The notes beneath the pieces are model-generated. The model saw nothing but the letters and a program-made list of their open reading frames with translations, did not search any database and was not told the DNA's origin. A DNA stretch of 64,000 bases from UBA4742 sp963773335 (GTDB lineage Bacteria > Actinomycetota > Acidimicrobiia > Acidimicrobiales > Acidimicrobilacustridaceae): assembly GCA_963773335.1 (NCBI GenBank), contig CAVZAT010000002.1, positions 248,001 through 312,000 on the forward strand. The letters are read 5' to 3'. Of this stretch, positions 9,322-19,308 are shown in pieces. The first letter of the stretch is position 1, and each line of letters begins with the position of its first letter. A program made the position numbers and the translations under genes.

Positions 9322-10084
9322 TGAATGACTATCTCCTCGTCGCCACCCCCGTGGAAGCGCCCCTCGATTCGGTGCTGTTCGAACCCATGGGGGGAGAGCA
9401 CGTCGGAGAGGCCGTCGCCGCCGCCGTTCGCTTCGTAAATGACGGCTCGGATCGATGATCCGCCAGAACATCAGACAGACCGGCGAACACCACGCTCGAA
9501 CCCTTCGACGTCGACCTTCATTACAGCCGGCCGACGAATCGTGCACTCGATACGAGGGTGTCTCCCTGCTCCACTCGGCAAGACATGGTCGTGGTGTAGT
9601 TGGCGTCGGGCCACGGCTTCAAAGAGCTTATGGCTGTGTGTCCGACGTCGTTGAGGCTCAGTGTCTGGTATCCGGGGCAGTCACCAAGCGCGATGCACCA
9701 CGTCTCTATTTCAAGCTGATTGGCACGGACGTTACGGATCAGCCGAGTGAACGCTGGTGGCGCGGGTTCAAAGGCTGCGACTGTGACGCTTGGACAAAGA
9801 TGCTTCACGGTTAGCGAGTGGATACCCGTGTTGGCACCTACGTCCCAGAACATGTCGCCTTCGCCAAGGTGTTGGAGAATCGTGTCGAGGACCTGCGGTT
9901 CGAAGTACCCCTCTTGAGTATGAGCTGGTCTACGTGCGACGTTGGGTCGGCCAGGAAAGTGAGACCGTGTGTAGTTGTGGTCCGCACTGCTGGAAGGAGG
10001 CACCGGCTGGAGAGGCAGGTTCGCGGCCCTGCCCGTTCCCCGGATGTGGTGTCGGAAGCCTTCCGCCAAGAGCCTGTTGATCAT
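9314..10084 (-). pseudogene. FkbM-family methyltransferase, disrupted by ISL3 copy 1 and frameshifted
   Basis: SAM-dependent O-methyltransferase of the FkbM type, often used on sugars of surface polymers. Residues 60-87 carry EGYFEPQVLDTILQHLGEGD then FWDVGANTGIHS (motif I). Later comes AAFEPAPPAFTRLIRNV. The main frame stops at 9521, but another frame continues with KVDVEGFERG, the conserved FkbM motif. A further frame reads VIYEANGGGDGLSDVLSPHG then GRFHGGGDEEIVIQVW, up to the insertion sequence. The IS lands within this reading, so the natural C-terminus is cut. The start at 10084 lies only 14 bp from an ISL3 remnant, so the gene is boxed in by two elements. The enzyme belongs to the polysaccharide locus. 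Confidence 0.7.
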
Positions 10085-10098
10085 CGTTGCACATTAGC

Positions 10099-10690
10099 GG
10101 CTCTTCGGAATTGAGCGGGGTGTGATGGGGGGTAGGTCCCAGTCGGGTCGGCCAGCGTAGAGCAGGGCGCGGATCCGGTAGTGGCGGAAGCGGCGGAGCC
10201 CGAAGCTGATGGCTCGACCCGCTTGATCAGATTGCTGATCGCTTCAGTCGGCCCGTTGGTGGCGGGGGCGTGGCGCCAGGCGAGGATGTAGCTCGTGAGG
10301 TACTCGCCGGCGATGGTCGGGTCGTCGATGTCATTGAGCGCTCTGGATGGTCTCCTTGGCATGCCGGGTCGTGCGCGCCTGACCCCGAGGGTCGCCGGCC
10401 TCGAACAGACCGAGGAGCTTGGCTTCGTGAAGTCGTCGGTCGTTCGTCGGCGCGGGTCGACAAGCGGCGGCTCCGACACAGCCGGTCGTCCTTGCGGCCC
10501 CGATGATCGAGCGTCTCTCTGCACCCGCCGCCGGCACCCATCGACCTTGGCGTTGGCGTGCACGATGAGGATGGAACGGATCGGCGATCTGGGTGACGTG
10601 GACCAAGCCCTCGTCGAACACCCTGCGGTAGGGCCCCGACATCCAACCGGGGAACTTCCAACGTCATCGGCTCGGCTGGCATGATGGGCA
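10099..10690 (-). mobile_element. ISL3-family remnant, copy 2 (5' end of transposase lost)
   Basis: A left inverted repeat, GGCTCTTCGGAATTGAGCGG followed by GGTGTGA, matches the ends of the other copies. Inside are minus-strand pieces of the transposase C-terminal half: HVTQIADPFH, ETLDHRGRKDDRLCRSRRL, LLGLFEAGDPRGQ, ATNGPTEAISNLIKRV and GRPDWDL. The zinc-binding N-terminal part and the right inverted repeat are missing, so the element is truncated near 10690. It adjoins the start of the FkbM gene. No second copy of the flanking ACATTAGC was found. Confidence 0.7.
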
Positions 10691-10814
10691 CTCCACTGGT
10701 CAGCGTCCTGTATGACAGCAGCCACCACGGCTGCCATCACGCTCCGACCATTGGGACCACGTATATCACCGTGCAGACGTTACGCCTAGAGTTCGCCGGG
10801 TCCTGAGAATTTCC

Positions 10815-12203
10815 ATGCCAACACACCAGTACGTCTCCAGTTCTTCTCTGCCAGAGGCTCTGCCGGAATGCGCCACGGGCAAGAAATCGCGGCCGACTGT
10901 CAGCATCATCTGTGCGCCACCAAATGGTCGAAACCCAGGTATGGCCTCCGTCGATCTCGCCGCCAAGTCAGTTCTGAACGGACTCGGTCCCGTCGCGACC
11001 ACCTATTGGCGCCTGTGGGACCAATCTGAATGGCAAGGGGTCGCTGGCGGGTCCCACATCACCAGCGATGGCCGCTTCTACGACCCGGACACTGGGCTCA
11101 CGTATGAACCTCTCCGTCATCGAATCGACGAAGCTCTGAAATCCGATCTACTCATCTACTGGGGGGATTTCCATCACCTCGCTGCCTACCAACGCGACGC
11201 CGCACGGATCTTGGGAACCTCCCTTGGGATTGAGAATCCCAACGAGTTCGTCAGCCGCCACCTCCTTCTCAAGCACCAAAGCACACCTACGCTTGCCCGG
11301 GTGTTCTCTTATGGAACGACGCTCGGCCACAATGCGCCACTCGACTATGCAGGCACATACGGGGTGGACCTCGCGAACTTCCTCGCCAGGTCAAGACAGG
11401 TCTGGTTGCGCGACCCGTACTCGGCAACGATCGCCCAACAAGCAAGAACGCATAACCCGGCGTCCTGCTTTGGTGTCGACGCTGCCTTCCTTCTCCCTGC
11501 CGCCAACCTACTTCCAAATGATGGAAGCCTTGGAGTCTATGTCGGTCGGTCGGCGCTGCGCCCAGAAGCCGTAGCGCTCTTTGGTAGAGCGTTCGCGAAG
11601 CACATGCAACTTCGACCCGAGTGGATCGACTGGGGCAGAGAGCCAGCATTCTGGCCAATGGGGTCTCGCAGTCGATTCCGATTGGCCTGGCCCGGGCTTG
11701 AGCACGGACGGGTGAACCCCAGACCAACACAGCGCATGCGGATCTACGGTGAGGTCTTGGCGGGATCAAGACATGACGCAGAGCCTGTCGCACAACCCCC
11801 CGCTCCCGAACTGCTCCGACAACTCAGCCGCCACGAGGTCATCCTCACGGATACCTACCATCTCGCTGTCAACGCCTGGCGCGTCGGGACGCCGGCCATC
11901 TGCATCGTAGATACCCCGACCCGCGTGTGGAGCGTGAATTCCGGAGAGCCCGGCAATTCTCGAGACAAGCGACGCGCCCTCTATTCCATGATCGAGGCCT
12001 TGCCACTCTTGGTTGACGGACCATCGCTCTTCGGGTGTGCCAACTCAGCCGCAGCGCGGATAGGCGAACTCGTTTCAGACAGTAGGACCCTCGACGTCGT
12101 CGACAATCGGATTCGTGGGCTCATCGTCAGCAGCCGGGAACGATTCACAAGGGAGCTTCACCAGGTTTTGGGGGGCGCCCCGCGAATGAGCGGGGTGGTG
12201 TGA
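10815..12203 (+). CDS. Polysaccharide pyruvyltransferase-like protein
   Basis: A 462-residue protein with no signal peptide. The clearest family-like feature is near residues 340-370: HEVILTDTYHLAVNAWRVGT then PAICIVDTP, resembling the His-containing C-terminal motif of the CsaB/WcaK pyruvyltransferase family, which adds ketal-pyruvate to glycans. An early segment (YWGDFHHLAAYQRDAARILG) also fits a surface-sugar enzyme. The open reading frame is intact, but its last residues (APRMSGVV) are encoded by the inverted repeat of ISL3 copy 3, so the native C-terminus has been replaced. Base composition is lower in GC than the flanks. An uncharacterised glycosyltransferase is the alternative. Confidence 0.5.
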   Translation: MPTHQYVSSSSLPEALPECATGKKSRPTVSIICAPPNGRNPGMASVDLAAKSVLNGLGPVATTYWRLWDQSEWQGVAGGSHITSDGRFYDPDTGLTYEPLRHRIDEALKSDLLIYWGDFHHLAAYQRDAARILGTSLGIENPNEFVSRHLLLKHQSTPTLARVFSYGTTLGHNAPLDYAGTYGVDLANFLARSRQVWLRDPYSATIAQQARTHNPASCFGVDAAFLLPAANLLPNDGSLGVYVGRSALRPEAVALFGRAFAKHMQLRPEWIDWGREPAFWPMGSRSRFRLAWPGLEHGRVNPRPTQRMRIYGEVLAGSRHDAEPVAQPPAPELLRQLSRHEVILTDTYHLAVNAWRVGTPAICIVDTPTRVWSVNSGEPGNSRDKRRALYSMIEALPLLVDGPSLFGCANSAAARIGELVSDSRTLDVVDNRIRGLIVSSRERFTRELHQVLGGAPRMSGVV

Positions 12204-13015
12204 CGGGCTGAGAGCCCCTGTGGAGACCAACGCTACGCGCGCCTGCGCGTTGCTCATGGGCTTGCCTGTCGTGAAGATCCTGGGCGTCGAAGACCAGTCC
12301 GGTTCAGCCCATCCGGGTGCACATCGACACGACCACGCCACCGCCGTCGTGTCGCGAGCGCGGGTCGGTGGCGTGGGTGAAGGGCCGGCCCACCGTGGAG
12401 CTGGTCGATCTGGCGTGCTTCGGTCGACCGGCCCGGATGGTGTGGCGCAAGCACCGCGGTGCTGTCCGTCGCCGGAATGCTCAACGCGGTCGTGGACTGC
12501 GACCGAGCCGTCCATCGCCGGCGCCCCGCCTGGCGATGACCGTCGGGCGGGCCGGTGGGTTGACCGAACAGGTGGGCCGCAACGGTCGCACCGTGTCCGA
12601 GGTCGCCCGGGAGCTCGGCTGTGACTGGCACACCATCAACGACACCGTCATCGCCTACGGGACCGCCCTGGTCGATGACGATCCCGACCGCATCGGTGTC
12701 GTCGAAGCGCTCGGGTTGGACGAGGTGCTCTTCGCGCGTGAAGGACCGTGGAGGAGCCAGGGGTGGTCGACCTCGATCGTCGACGTGGAAGCAGGGCAGC
12801 TCCTCGATGTGCGCCCGGGCCGTTCCGCTGCCGGTGCGTGCGCGTAGATGGCCAGCCGGCTGCTGCTCACCAAGGCCGACGAACGCCTCGACCGCGGCCG
12901 CACCACACTCGTCGGGCTCGGCGACGCCGGCGACCCTCGAGGAGAAGTGCGCGCCGCATGGAACGCCGGCAGGGGGGTCGTCCGTTGCATCTATGTGCAC
13001 CACAACCCGGGCCTC
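12174..13015 (+). mobile_element. ISL3-family remnant, copy 3 (internally deleted)
   Basis: Begins with GGCGCCCCGCGAATGAGCGG, a close match to the end of copy 4 (GGCGCTTCGCG...GAGCGGGG). It contains plus-strand transposase parts: METNATRACALLMGLPVVKI, WVKGRPTVELVDLACFGRPA, AVRRRNAQ, LGLDEVLFAREGPWRSQGWS and TSIVDVEAGQLLDV. It then jumps directly to SRLLLTKADERLDRGRTTLV and GDAGDPRGEVRAAW. The catalytic middle with the ADPFHLVKLAN motif is missing. Homology ends near 13015 without a recognisable right end. The element is inactive. Confidence 0.75.
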
Positions 13016-13181
13016 GCGTTGAAGTCCGTGTCACGCGTCGCGGTCGGTTCCAAGACGAGTCGTGCCGGATTGGGTTTCGCTCACTGGTTTCATCATCCAA
13101 CGCTCAGGATCGGTTTACCACGACTACTTCCCCGATCGGCTATTGTGCGCCGACGGCACATGGGGCTGGACCAGATCACCT

Positions 13182-13197
13182 GATCCCTAGAGGGATC
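13182..13197. other. Short perfect hairpin upstream of sulfotransferase 2
   Basis: GATCCC-TAGA-GGGATC is a 6-bp stem with a 4-nt loop, 33 bp before the ATG at 13231 and beyond the end of ISL3 copy 3. It could be an operator or an RNA hairpin. No T-tract follows, so terminator function is doubtful. Confidence 0.25.
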
Positions 13198-13230
13198 GCA
13201 CGGGTGGCGAAAAGGCCTAGAGAAGCCCTC

Positions 13231-14038
13231 ATGAGTCAACTAGCCTGGGGGTGTAGCGCTGAAACTCGCACCGCGAAAGGACAGGCCCTCGTCGGCCGTC
13301 GTCACGAGCCAAGCATATTTGGTGTTGGCATTGCCAAGAGCGGCACGCATTCGCTCGCCCATCTATTGGCCCCGCATCTGCGGACGGAACATGAAGTGGA
13401 CCCCTTTCCACTTCTTGCCATGATGAAAGCAAGGGAGATGGGATCGGTTCGGCCTCGTGCAATGAACCGGAGACTGCGACGCCGGGGGCACCACCTTGGT
13501 CTAGATGCAGACATCTCACAGATCAATGCACACGTCGCTCAGGAGCTTCACGAGATCTGGCCCCAAGACGCGATTCATCCTTACGGTTCGACGATGCCGA
13601 GAATTCGTCGACTCAATGTGCAGCCACCAACTACGGGCTCCTTCTACCGGACTGTGGCAGTGGTATAGAGACCTTCGCTTTGGCTCGGTTCAACCCACAC
13701 ATTTGGACAAGCCACTTCTCGATCTAGGGCTTTACGGCTTGCGCGCATATGTCAGATATTGGCTTGAGCAAAACCGTATGATATGTGAGATTATGCGTGA
13801 CGGCACGCTTCTCGTTGTCCGCACCGATCTACTCGCATACGCGACCCCCACTATTGCGGAGTTCTGTCATATTCGAAGCAGTCTCTGTTGCGATGAGGCA
13901 CATCAATTCAGCGCTCCGAACCACGTAAGCATGCTGGAGTTGCTCGACCCAGGTTATGTAGCTGAGGTTATCGATAGCGCTGAAGCCGACCTCGGGATTG
14001 CAGTCCGGTCGCACGCTTTCAGAGTTGGTTGGAGTTGA
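13231..14038 (+). CDS. Sulfotransferase 2, frameshifted
   Basis: Second sulfotransferase of the locus. The 5'-phosphosulfate loop is FGVGIAKSGTHSLAHLL (about residues 31-47). The 3'-phosphate region reads TRFILTVRRCREFVDSM in the next frame, so one base change near 13580 splits the gene. The joined protein is about 268 residues. The C-terminal half (from GLWQWYRDLRFG through RTDLLAYATPTIAEFCH to HVSMLELLDPGYVAEVI) fits the family. It is markedly less GC-rich than the rest of the window, as is sulfotransferase 1, suggesting import together. It is flanked by ISL3 copies 3 and 4, making transfer or rearrangement by recombination between elements plausible. Confidence 0.7.
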
Positions 14039-14414
14039 CGGAATACCAGTGGAACACCGGGCAATCACGTACCGGGTCAAGAAGTGTTTACGCGGCACGT
14101 CGTACTTGGGTGGCGCGTCAACGGTGCATTCGTGGTTGAAGGCGCGTGTGGCTGACGGGTCCCAGCGTTGGGAGCTGTCGCCGGAACGAACCGCGATTGA
14201 CCGGTGCCTGTGACGTGTAGCCGATCCGCGTGCATTCAGGTCTGCCTGCAGACCCCAACGGCACCCGCGACAGGCGAACCCCCACCACCGCAATGCCCGC
14301 CGGTAGCGCCACAGCGGGGCGCCCCACTCGTGTGACCAGCACGATCAACCCGCAAGAAGCCGCCAGCTCGGCACGCTCCTAGTGCCGACTCGGCCCGGCC
14401 ACTCGGCGCAATCG
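14039..14414. other. Gene-free stretch between sulfotransferase 2 and ISL3 copy 4
   Basis: 376 bp. A 71-residue plus-strand frame (13998-14213) overlaps the sulfotransferase end but has no ribosome-binding site or recognisable feature. I see no RNA gene, repeat or further IS fragment. Confidence 0.5.
14407..14414. repeat. Target-site duplication of ISL3 copy 4, left
   Basis: CGCAATCG directly precedes the left inverted repeat and is repeated at 15832-15839 after the right end. It matches the 8-bp duplication expected for ISL3. Confidence 0.8.
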
Positions 14415-15831
14415 GGCGCTTCGCGTTTCAGCGGGGTGTGACCGTTGCGAGTAGGTCCCAGTTGGGTCGGCCGGCGTAGAGCAGGGCTCGGATCCGGTAG
14501 TGGGCGAACCAGGCGGAACCCGAACGCGACCCGCTTCACCCGCTTGATGAGGTTGTTGATCGCCTCGGTTGGGCCGTTGGTGACGCGGGCCCGGTGCCAG
14601 GCCCCGATCTGGTCGGCCCAGCGCACGATCGTGCGGCCGAGCTGGCGGACCTCGGGCGGGCAGTCGTCGTCTTGGAGGTCGTGGCCGAGCCGCTCCACGA
14701 ACTCGGCGGCCAGGTCCGGGTCGGCGATGTCGTAGATGCCTCGGACGGTCTCCTTCGCGTGCCAGGCGGTGCGCACCTCGCCGCGAGGATCGCCGGCGTC
14801 GAGCAACCCCAGCAGCTTGGTGCGCCCCCGGTCGTCGAGGCGTTCGTCGGCCTTGGTGAGCAGCCGCCGGGACCGATACAGCGGATCGTGCTTGTGGCCG
14901 CGGTGGCCCAGCGTCTCGTTCTGCACACGGCGGCGGACCTCGTCGAGACGCTGGTTCGCCAGCTTCACGAGATGGAACGGATCGGCGACTTGCCCGGCGG
15001 CGGGCAGCATCGTGTCGAACGCCAGGCGCCACGGCCCCGACAGGTCCAGCACCGCCCAACAGATCGCGTCCGCGCCAGGCCTGGGGACGCTGGGCGAGCC
15101 AGGCGCACAACCCGACCGAGGAGCGGCCCTCGACGACATCGAGGAGCTGGCCCCGGGCGACATCCACGATCGAGGTGGACCAGGCCTGGGTCCGCCACCG
15201 CCCGAGCCGGGCGAACAGCACTTCGTCGACCCCCGAGCGCGGCCACGGTGCCGACCCGGTCGACATCGGCGTCGAGCAACGCCGCCCCATACGCCATAAC
15301 CGCGTCGTTGATCGTGTGCCAGCAGGCGCCGAGCTTCGGCGGCCACCTCGGACACGGCCCGACCGGCCCGGCCGACCTGGATGGTCGCCCACCGCCCGGC
15401 CCGGTCGGTGACCGACAAGCGCGGCGCCGCGACCCGTGGGTCCTCATGGGTCCACGAGCCCTGCCCGCACCAGTTCCGCGGGCACCAGAAGCGGTGCTTG
15501 CGCCACCGCAAGGTGACCGGCCGCCCGAAGCACGTCAGGTCCACCAGCTCGACGACCGGCCGGTCCTTCACCCACGCCCGCTCACCGCAGTTCGGGCACG
15601 TCGGCGGCTCGATGACCGACTCGACGGTGACCACCAGGCGGCGGTCCAACGACAACGGCTCTCTGACCTCCAACACGTTCACCGCGGGCAGACCAACCAA
15701 CAGCTCGCACGCGCGCGTAGCGTTCAACACAGCAGGGGCACCTCCGGACTCGACGACGTCAGACATCGCCAAGTTCGCAGGGCCCCTGCTACGCGCCTGG
15801 GACCCTCACACCCCGCTCATCCGCGAAGCGC
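14415..15831 (-). mobile_element. ISL3-family insertion sequence, copy 4 (complete ends)
   Basis: A 1,417-bp element. The left end is GGCGCTTCGCGTTTCAGCGG followed by GGTGTGA. The right end on the other strand is GCGCTTCGCGGATGAGCGGG followed by GTGTGA. Identical 8-bp duplications flank it. It carries one minus-strand transposase. It has inserted into the 3' end of a glycosyltransferase gene, whose reading frame now runs into the element and uses a stop inside it. Confidence 0.85.
14428..15766 (-). pseudogene. ISL3-family transposase, frameshifted
   Basis: The N-terminal half is intact: CPNCGERAWVKDRPVVELVD then LTCFGRPVTLRWRKHRFWC, a zinc-binding and DNA-binding region. The middle needs frame changes near 15335, 15235 and 15075, where other frames supply LGACWHTINDAVMAYGAALL, GVDEVLFARLGRWRTQAWST and DVVEGRSSVGLCAWLAQRPQ. 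The DDE region continues with ADPFHLVKLANQRLDEVRRR and the ISL3 signature VTNGPTEAINNLIKRVKRV. A last change near 14515 gives YAGRPNWDLLATVTPR and a stop inside the inverted repeat. It is the best preserved of the four copies, but non-functional as sequenced. Confidence 0.8.
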
Positions 15832-17075
15832 CGCAATCGCCCGCTGGCGAGTGCGACGAGATCTCCGGTCAGGGATGGGGGCCTCGCGGACCCCTTCGCT
15901 GAGGCCAGCTCGAGGCACCTCGTTACGGCGGTCTCCACAGCGTCAGCGGAATGGGAGTTGCGCAGGTGCCTCCGGCCGGCCTCAGCGAGCCGGTCAGCAA
16001 GTTCTGGGTCGGTGGAGAGCCTCACTACTTGGCGCGCAACCTCCTCTGGTGTTTCGCCGCTGAGGACGTCTACTTCGGGAGTCGCACCGCTTGCTCGGGC
16101 AGCTGGCCCAGTTGTCACGACGGGGCAACCAGCCGCCCAAGCCTGGACGATGGTGGACTTGATACCGGAGACGATGAACGACGGCACGAGTGCCAAGCCA
16201 GCGGAGGCATAGCAGGGAGCAAGGTCATCGACCTGGCCGAGGACCCGGAGCACCCCGGGTGGCAGGTCGGTCAGGACTGGGTGGAGGTCCTGATGGCTCA
16301 CGAGGAGAATTGCGTTCGCGAAATCAGGGTGGTCCCTCTGCAGGGCCAGCACGACGTCACGGAGCCCTGCGGCGTTCCGTAGCGAGTCCATGCAACCGAC
16401 GACCAGCACTTCGCCTTGCTCCGCGCCAGAACGCGGATCAGCATCCCCGTCCCATGTCTCGCTCCGAATCGTGTAAGGCACCACGACAACCTCTGAGCGG
16501 GGAAACCTGCGCCGAGCCCATTCCGCTTCGCGCTCGCCGATCACCGCGGTGACCGCTGGCGACCATCGTCTTCTGCGCCAGGCGAGCTCCTCGAGTCCGT
16601 CAAGGGCGCGCGCCCGCATCGACCGCCGGTTCTCCGGCAGATGCGACTGGTCTTCCTCCAGGAAAGCAACCGTCGGGAACGGATGGAACTCACCCAACTT
16701 CAGAAGCCATCGCGGATCGCCGATCGATACGACCACATCTGGCTGCCACCGCTGAAGAAGAGTCGCGAGGCTTTGCTGCCAAGCTTCCGGTCTCAGGCGG
16801 CCGCCAAGCAGCGACCAAACCGATTGAGCTATCCGCAAGACGCGACCGGTCATTCCAGAGACGGTTGGGATCGCGATCACGGTGGGCTCTTGCGCATCCC
16901 ACCAGGAGTTGGTGGGAAACCAGAAACCTTCGATCTTCAGATACACGACGAGCACGTCGTAACGGTTCTCGAGGTGCTGGAGGAGGTCGAGGTACCGTGG
17001 CAAGAAGCCATTTCCCTGCACATCAGGTGAAATCGGCCAACTCGACACGAACGCTACGCGCTCGACCGGTCTCAT
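15789..17075 (-). CDS. Glycosyltransferase family 4, C-terminus replaced by IS
   Basis: GT-B fold glycosyltransferase of about 428 residues. The N-terminal domain starts MRPVERVAFVSSWPISPDVQ. The C-terminal domain shows VLVVGCMDSLRNAAGLRDVV then CYASAGLALVPSFIVSGIKS and AWAAGCPVVTTGPAARASGA, the usual donor-binding pattern, although the conserved Glu-x7-Glu is altered (GIKSTIVQAW). The start at 17075 is chosen because the preceding 17 residues look like leader noise. The last residues (RRFADERGVRVPGA) are encoded across the target duplication and inverted repeat of ISL3 copy 4, so the native tail is lost, though probably only a short part. It likely acts on the surface polysaccharide. Confidence 0.7.
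   Translation of the reverse strand: MRPVERVAFVSSWPISPDVQGNGFLPRYLDLLQHLENRYDVLVVYLKIEGFWFPTNSWWDAQEPTVIAIPTVSGMTGRVLRIAQSVWSLLGGRLRPEAWQQSLATLLQRWQPDVVVSIGDPRWLLKLGEFHPFPTVAFLEEDQSHLPENRRSMRARALDGLEELAWRRRRWSPAVTAVIGEREAEWARRRFPRSEVVVVPYTIRSETWDGDADPRSGAEQGEVLVVGCMDSLRNAAGLRDVVLALQRDHPDFANAILLVSHQDLHPVLTDLPPGVLRVLGQVDDLAPCYASAGLALVPSFIVSGIKSTIVQAWAAGCPVVTTGPAARASGATPEVDVLSGETPEEVARQVVRLSTDPELADRLAEAGRRHLRNSHSADAVETAVTRCLELASAKGSARPPSLTGDLVALASGRLRRFADERGVRVPGA
15832..15839. repeat. Target-site duplication of ISL3 copy 4, right
   Basis: CGCAATCG, identical to 14407-14414, lies directly after the right inverted repeat and inside the coding end of the glycosyltransferase gene. Confidence 0.8.
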
Positions 17076-17319
17076 CACCGGGCCCATCGAGCGCAACACT
17101 GCCGTTCGCTGAGGGCAGCCAACCAAGAGGCCTGCCGACGAAGCCGGCAGGGGAATTCCTCTGGGCCAGCGCTGGTGATCCCCAGCTGGTTGGATGTGTG
17201 GTCGTCGCTCAGCCCGGCTACCGCGGGCGGAGGGGCATCGAGGCCTCCCGACCTATGGGGTGGCTTCCCGCTAACGGCTCGGGTGTTGCTTCTTCGTGCG
17301 GCGTCGTCCAATCGGAGCA

Positions 17320-18345
17320 CTAGCGCTCACGAGGGGATGGCAGAGGGCGCTCCCGCTCCTCTGGACTACCGCCGCCGATGGTGACCAGCCCGGTTTGGGC
17401 GTCGAATTCCTCGGCGACCGCCGCAACGAGGCGGGACGCGAGAGCCGAATGGCGATCGTACTGGTGGAGGACGGGGGCAATGGTGCCGTCCTGCCTGACC
17501 ACCATTCCGTCCGGCCGGAGGTAGACCTCTCGTTGGGCGCCCATTGTTAGGGTTCGACCTTGGCCGTTCGGGACCACGGTGGCATTGGGGAGGGCGCCCG
17601 TGTACAGGAGCCAGTTGTGGATCGCCTGATCGTGTGGACCGAGGGGCACGTCCGTGTGGCGGCCAACCTCCCCCGCCATGGCTGCGAGGTAGCGCAGCAT
17701 CGGGTCTCGCCGGCCGACGGTGACGCCGGAGCACGACACGACCGCATCGCCGAGGCGTCGCAACCCTCGAGTGCCGTACAGGTCCTTGATCCAGCTCCGG
17801 TTGAAGCCGGGAGCATCGAACCGGACGTGTGGCTCTTCGAGGAAGACCTCGAGCCCGGCCACTTCCGAGCTGAGGGGATCCGCTTGGAACAACACGTCAC
17901 GGAGGTCCGAAATCATGATCTTGTCCACCTCGGGGTGTTGTTCGAGGTAGTCGAGGTAGTGGCCGTATCGAAGGGCTTGGACACCTTGAAGGCGGAACTC
18001 GAGGTCGATCGAGACCGCAGGCGCTTGCCGGGCGCGCAGGATCGAGCCGAGCGCTCGGTAGGCTCGCGGGTAGAAACGACGCGGACCACGCGTCACCTTC
18101 AGGCGGCCGAGTAGATCAGTAGACCATCGTGGAGCCAACGCCGGGTACTCGTCGTCCACCGCGACGACGTCGTCGGCAATCTGGCCGAGGGTCTGTTGAT
18201 CCGGCGCCGAGACGTTCGAGACGAAGACGCACACGCGGCCCTCGTATCCTGAGAGTCGCAGCGAACGAAGAAATGGGAGGAAGTGTGGCTCTGCGGGCAG
18301 GTTGCTCGCGAAGCCGATCACCAACCCCCGGGCGGAAGACATCAC
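17320..18345 (-). CDS. Putative glycosyltransferase
   Basis: A 341-residue soluble protein. It opens with RGLVIGFASNLPAEPHFLPF then LRSLRLSGYEGRVCVFVSN, a nucleotide-sugar-binding type start. It contains KIMISDLRDVLFQADPL (about 143-159), resembling the DxD-type metal site of GT-A glycosyltransferases, and later NGQGRTLTMG. I do not recognise the exact family. Its start overlaps the stop of the upstream GT2 gene (18342-18345), so they are translationally coupled. The frame is intact. A role in adding one sugar to the surface polymer is inferred from context. Confidence 0.5.
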   Translation of the reverse strand: MMSSARGLVIGFASNLPAEPHFLPFLRSLRLSGYEGRVCVFVSNVSAPDQQTLGQIADDVVAVDDEYPALAPRWSTDLLGRLKVTRGPRRFYPRAYRALGSILRARQAPAVSIDLEFRLQGVQALRYGHYLDYLEQHPEVDKIMISDLRDVLFQADPLSSEVAGLEVFLEEPHVRFDAPGFNRSWIKDLYGTRGLRRLGDAVVSCSGVTVGRRDPMLRYLAAMAGEVGRHTDVPLGPHDQAIHNWLLYTGALPNATVVPNGQGRTLTMGAQREVYLRPDGMVVRQDGTIAPVLHQYDRHSALASRLVAAVAEEFDAQTGLVTIGGGSPEERERPLPSPRER

Positions 18346-19308
18346 GCGCCCCCGGCGGGGAGCTTCGGCGCGCCCCGGATGTAGCGCCCGGCGATCAGTG
18401 GGAGACGCGCGATCTCAGGGAGGGCGGCCGACGGACGCGACTCCCGCACCGCGGTAAGAGCTTTGCTGGCCCTCGCCCGGGCGTCTAGCAGCTGGGCAGC
18501 GCGCCACGCTTGACGGACCACCCGCTGCTGCTCGGCAGAGTTGTCGACCGAGTGGAAGGCTCGCCGACGGACCTCAGCAGCTGATGCGCGAACGCCAGCG
18601 CTTGCTCCCGCATTCGAGCTATGACGCCGGTAGCCGAGGATGACGTCATCGACAAACGCGAAAATCGCCCAGCCGGGCCAACCTGATGAGCACATCCCAG
18701 TCTTCGGCACCGCGGGCCCGTTCGTCGAATCCGCCGATCGAGACGTAGGCCCTTCGCTCCGCGAGCACCAGACCCGGAGGGAAGAGGACGCTTTGGGTTA
18801 CGAGGTTCTCGAACGTGGTGTTGCGCTCCAGCGGCCACCGGCGTGGAAGACCACCTCGACAGCCCAGTCGGGCCCGCCCCATGTCCGCGAATTCGCCGCA
18901 CCGCAGCGGGCCGCCGTCCTCGTCTATGAAGTCCCCGAGGCCATGGGCGCCGATCACGCCGGGATTCGTACCGACCGCCCTGAGCAGCATCCCGAGCGCC
19001 TGGGGCTGCCAGAGATCGTCTGCATCCATGAAGGAGATGTAGCCGACCTTGGGGCCGAGTTCCTCAAGCCCTCGGTTCCGAGCCACGCACGGCCCAGCAT
19101 TGGCCTGGCGCACTACCGTCAGCCGGTCATCGGCGCGGGCGAAGGCGTCGGCGATCGCCGCCGTATCGTCGGTCGAGCCGTCGTCGACAACCACGCAGCG
19201 CCATTCTTGCCACGTCTGGCCCACGATGCTCGCGAGCGTCCCCTCGAGGAACCTCCCGGCATTGTGGGCGGGCACTACGACACCAACGGGCCGGGCAGCG
19301 GGGCACAT
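18342..19308 (-). CDS. Glycosyltransferase family 2, frameshifted
   Basis: GT-A glycosyltransferase. From an ATG at 19308 it reads MCPAARPVGVVVPAHNAGRF then LEGTLASIVGQTWQEW, VVVDDGSTDDTAAIADAFAR, QANAGPCVARNRG, SFMDADDLWQPQAL (the DxD) and GGFDERARGAEDWDVLIRLA. Near 18670 the frame changes; the C-terminal part reads FAFVDDVILGYRRHSSNAGA to LPAGGA. The joined length is about 322 residues. It is followed by the coupled putative glycosyltransferase gene. It diverges from the GT4 gene at 19531 across 222 bp containing GATAAT at 19371-19376, a possible -10 box. Confidence 0.75.

Noticed and set aside
13998..14213. 71-residue frame after sulfotransferase 2
   Set aside because: No ribosome-binding site, overlap with the sulfotransferase end and no recognisable features.
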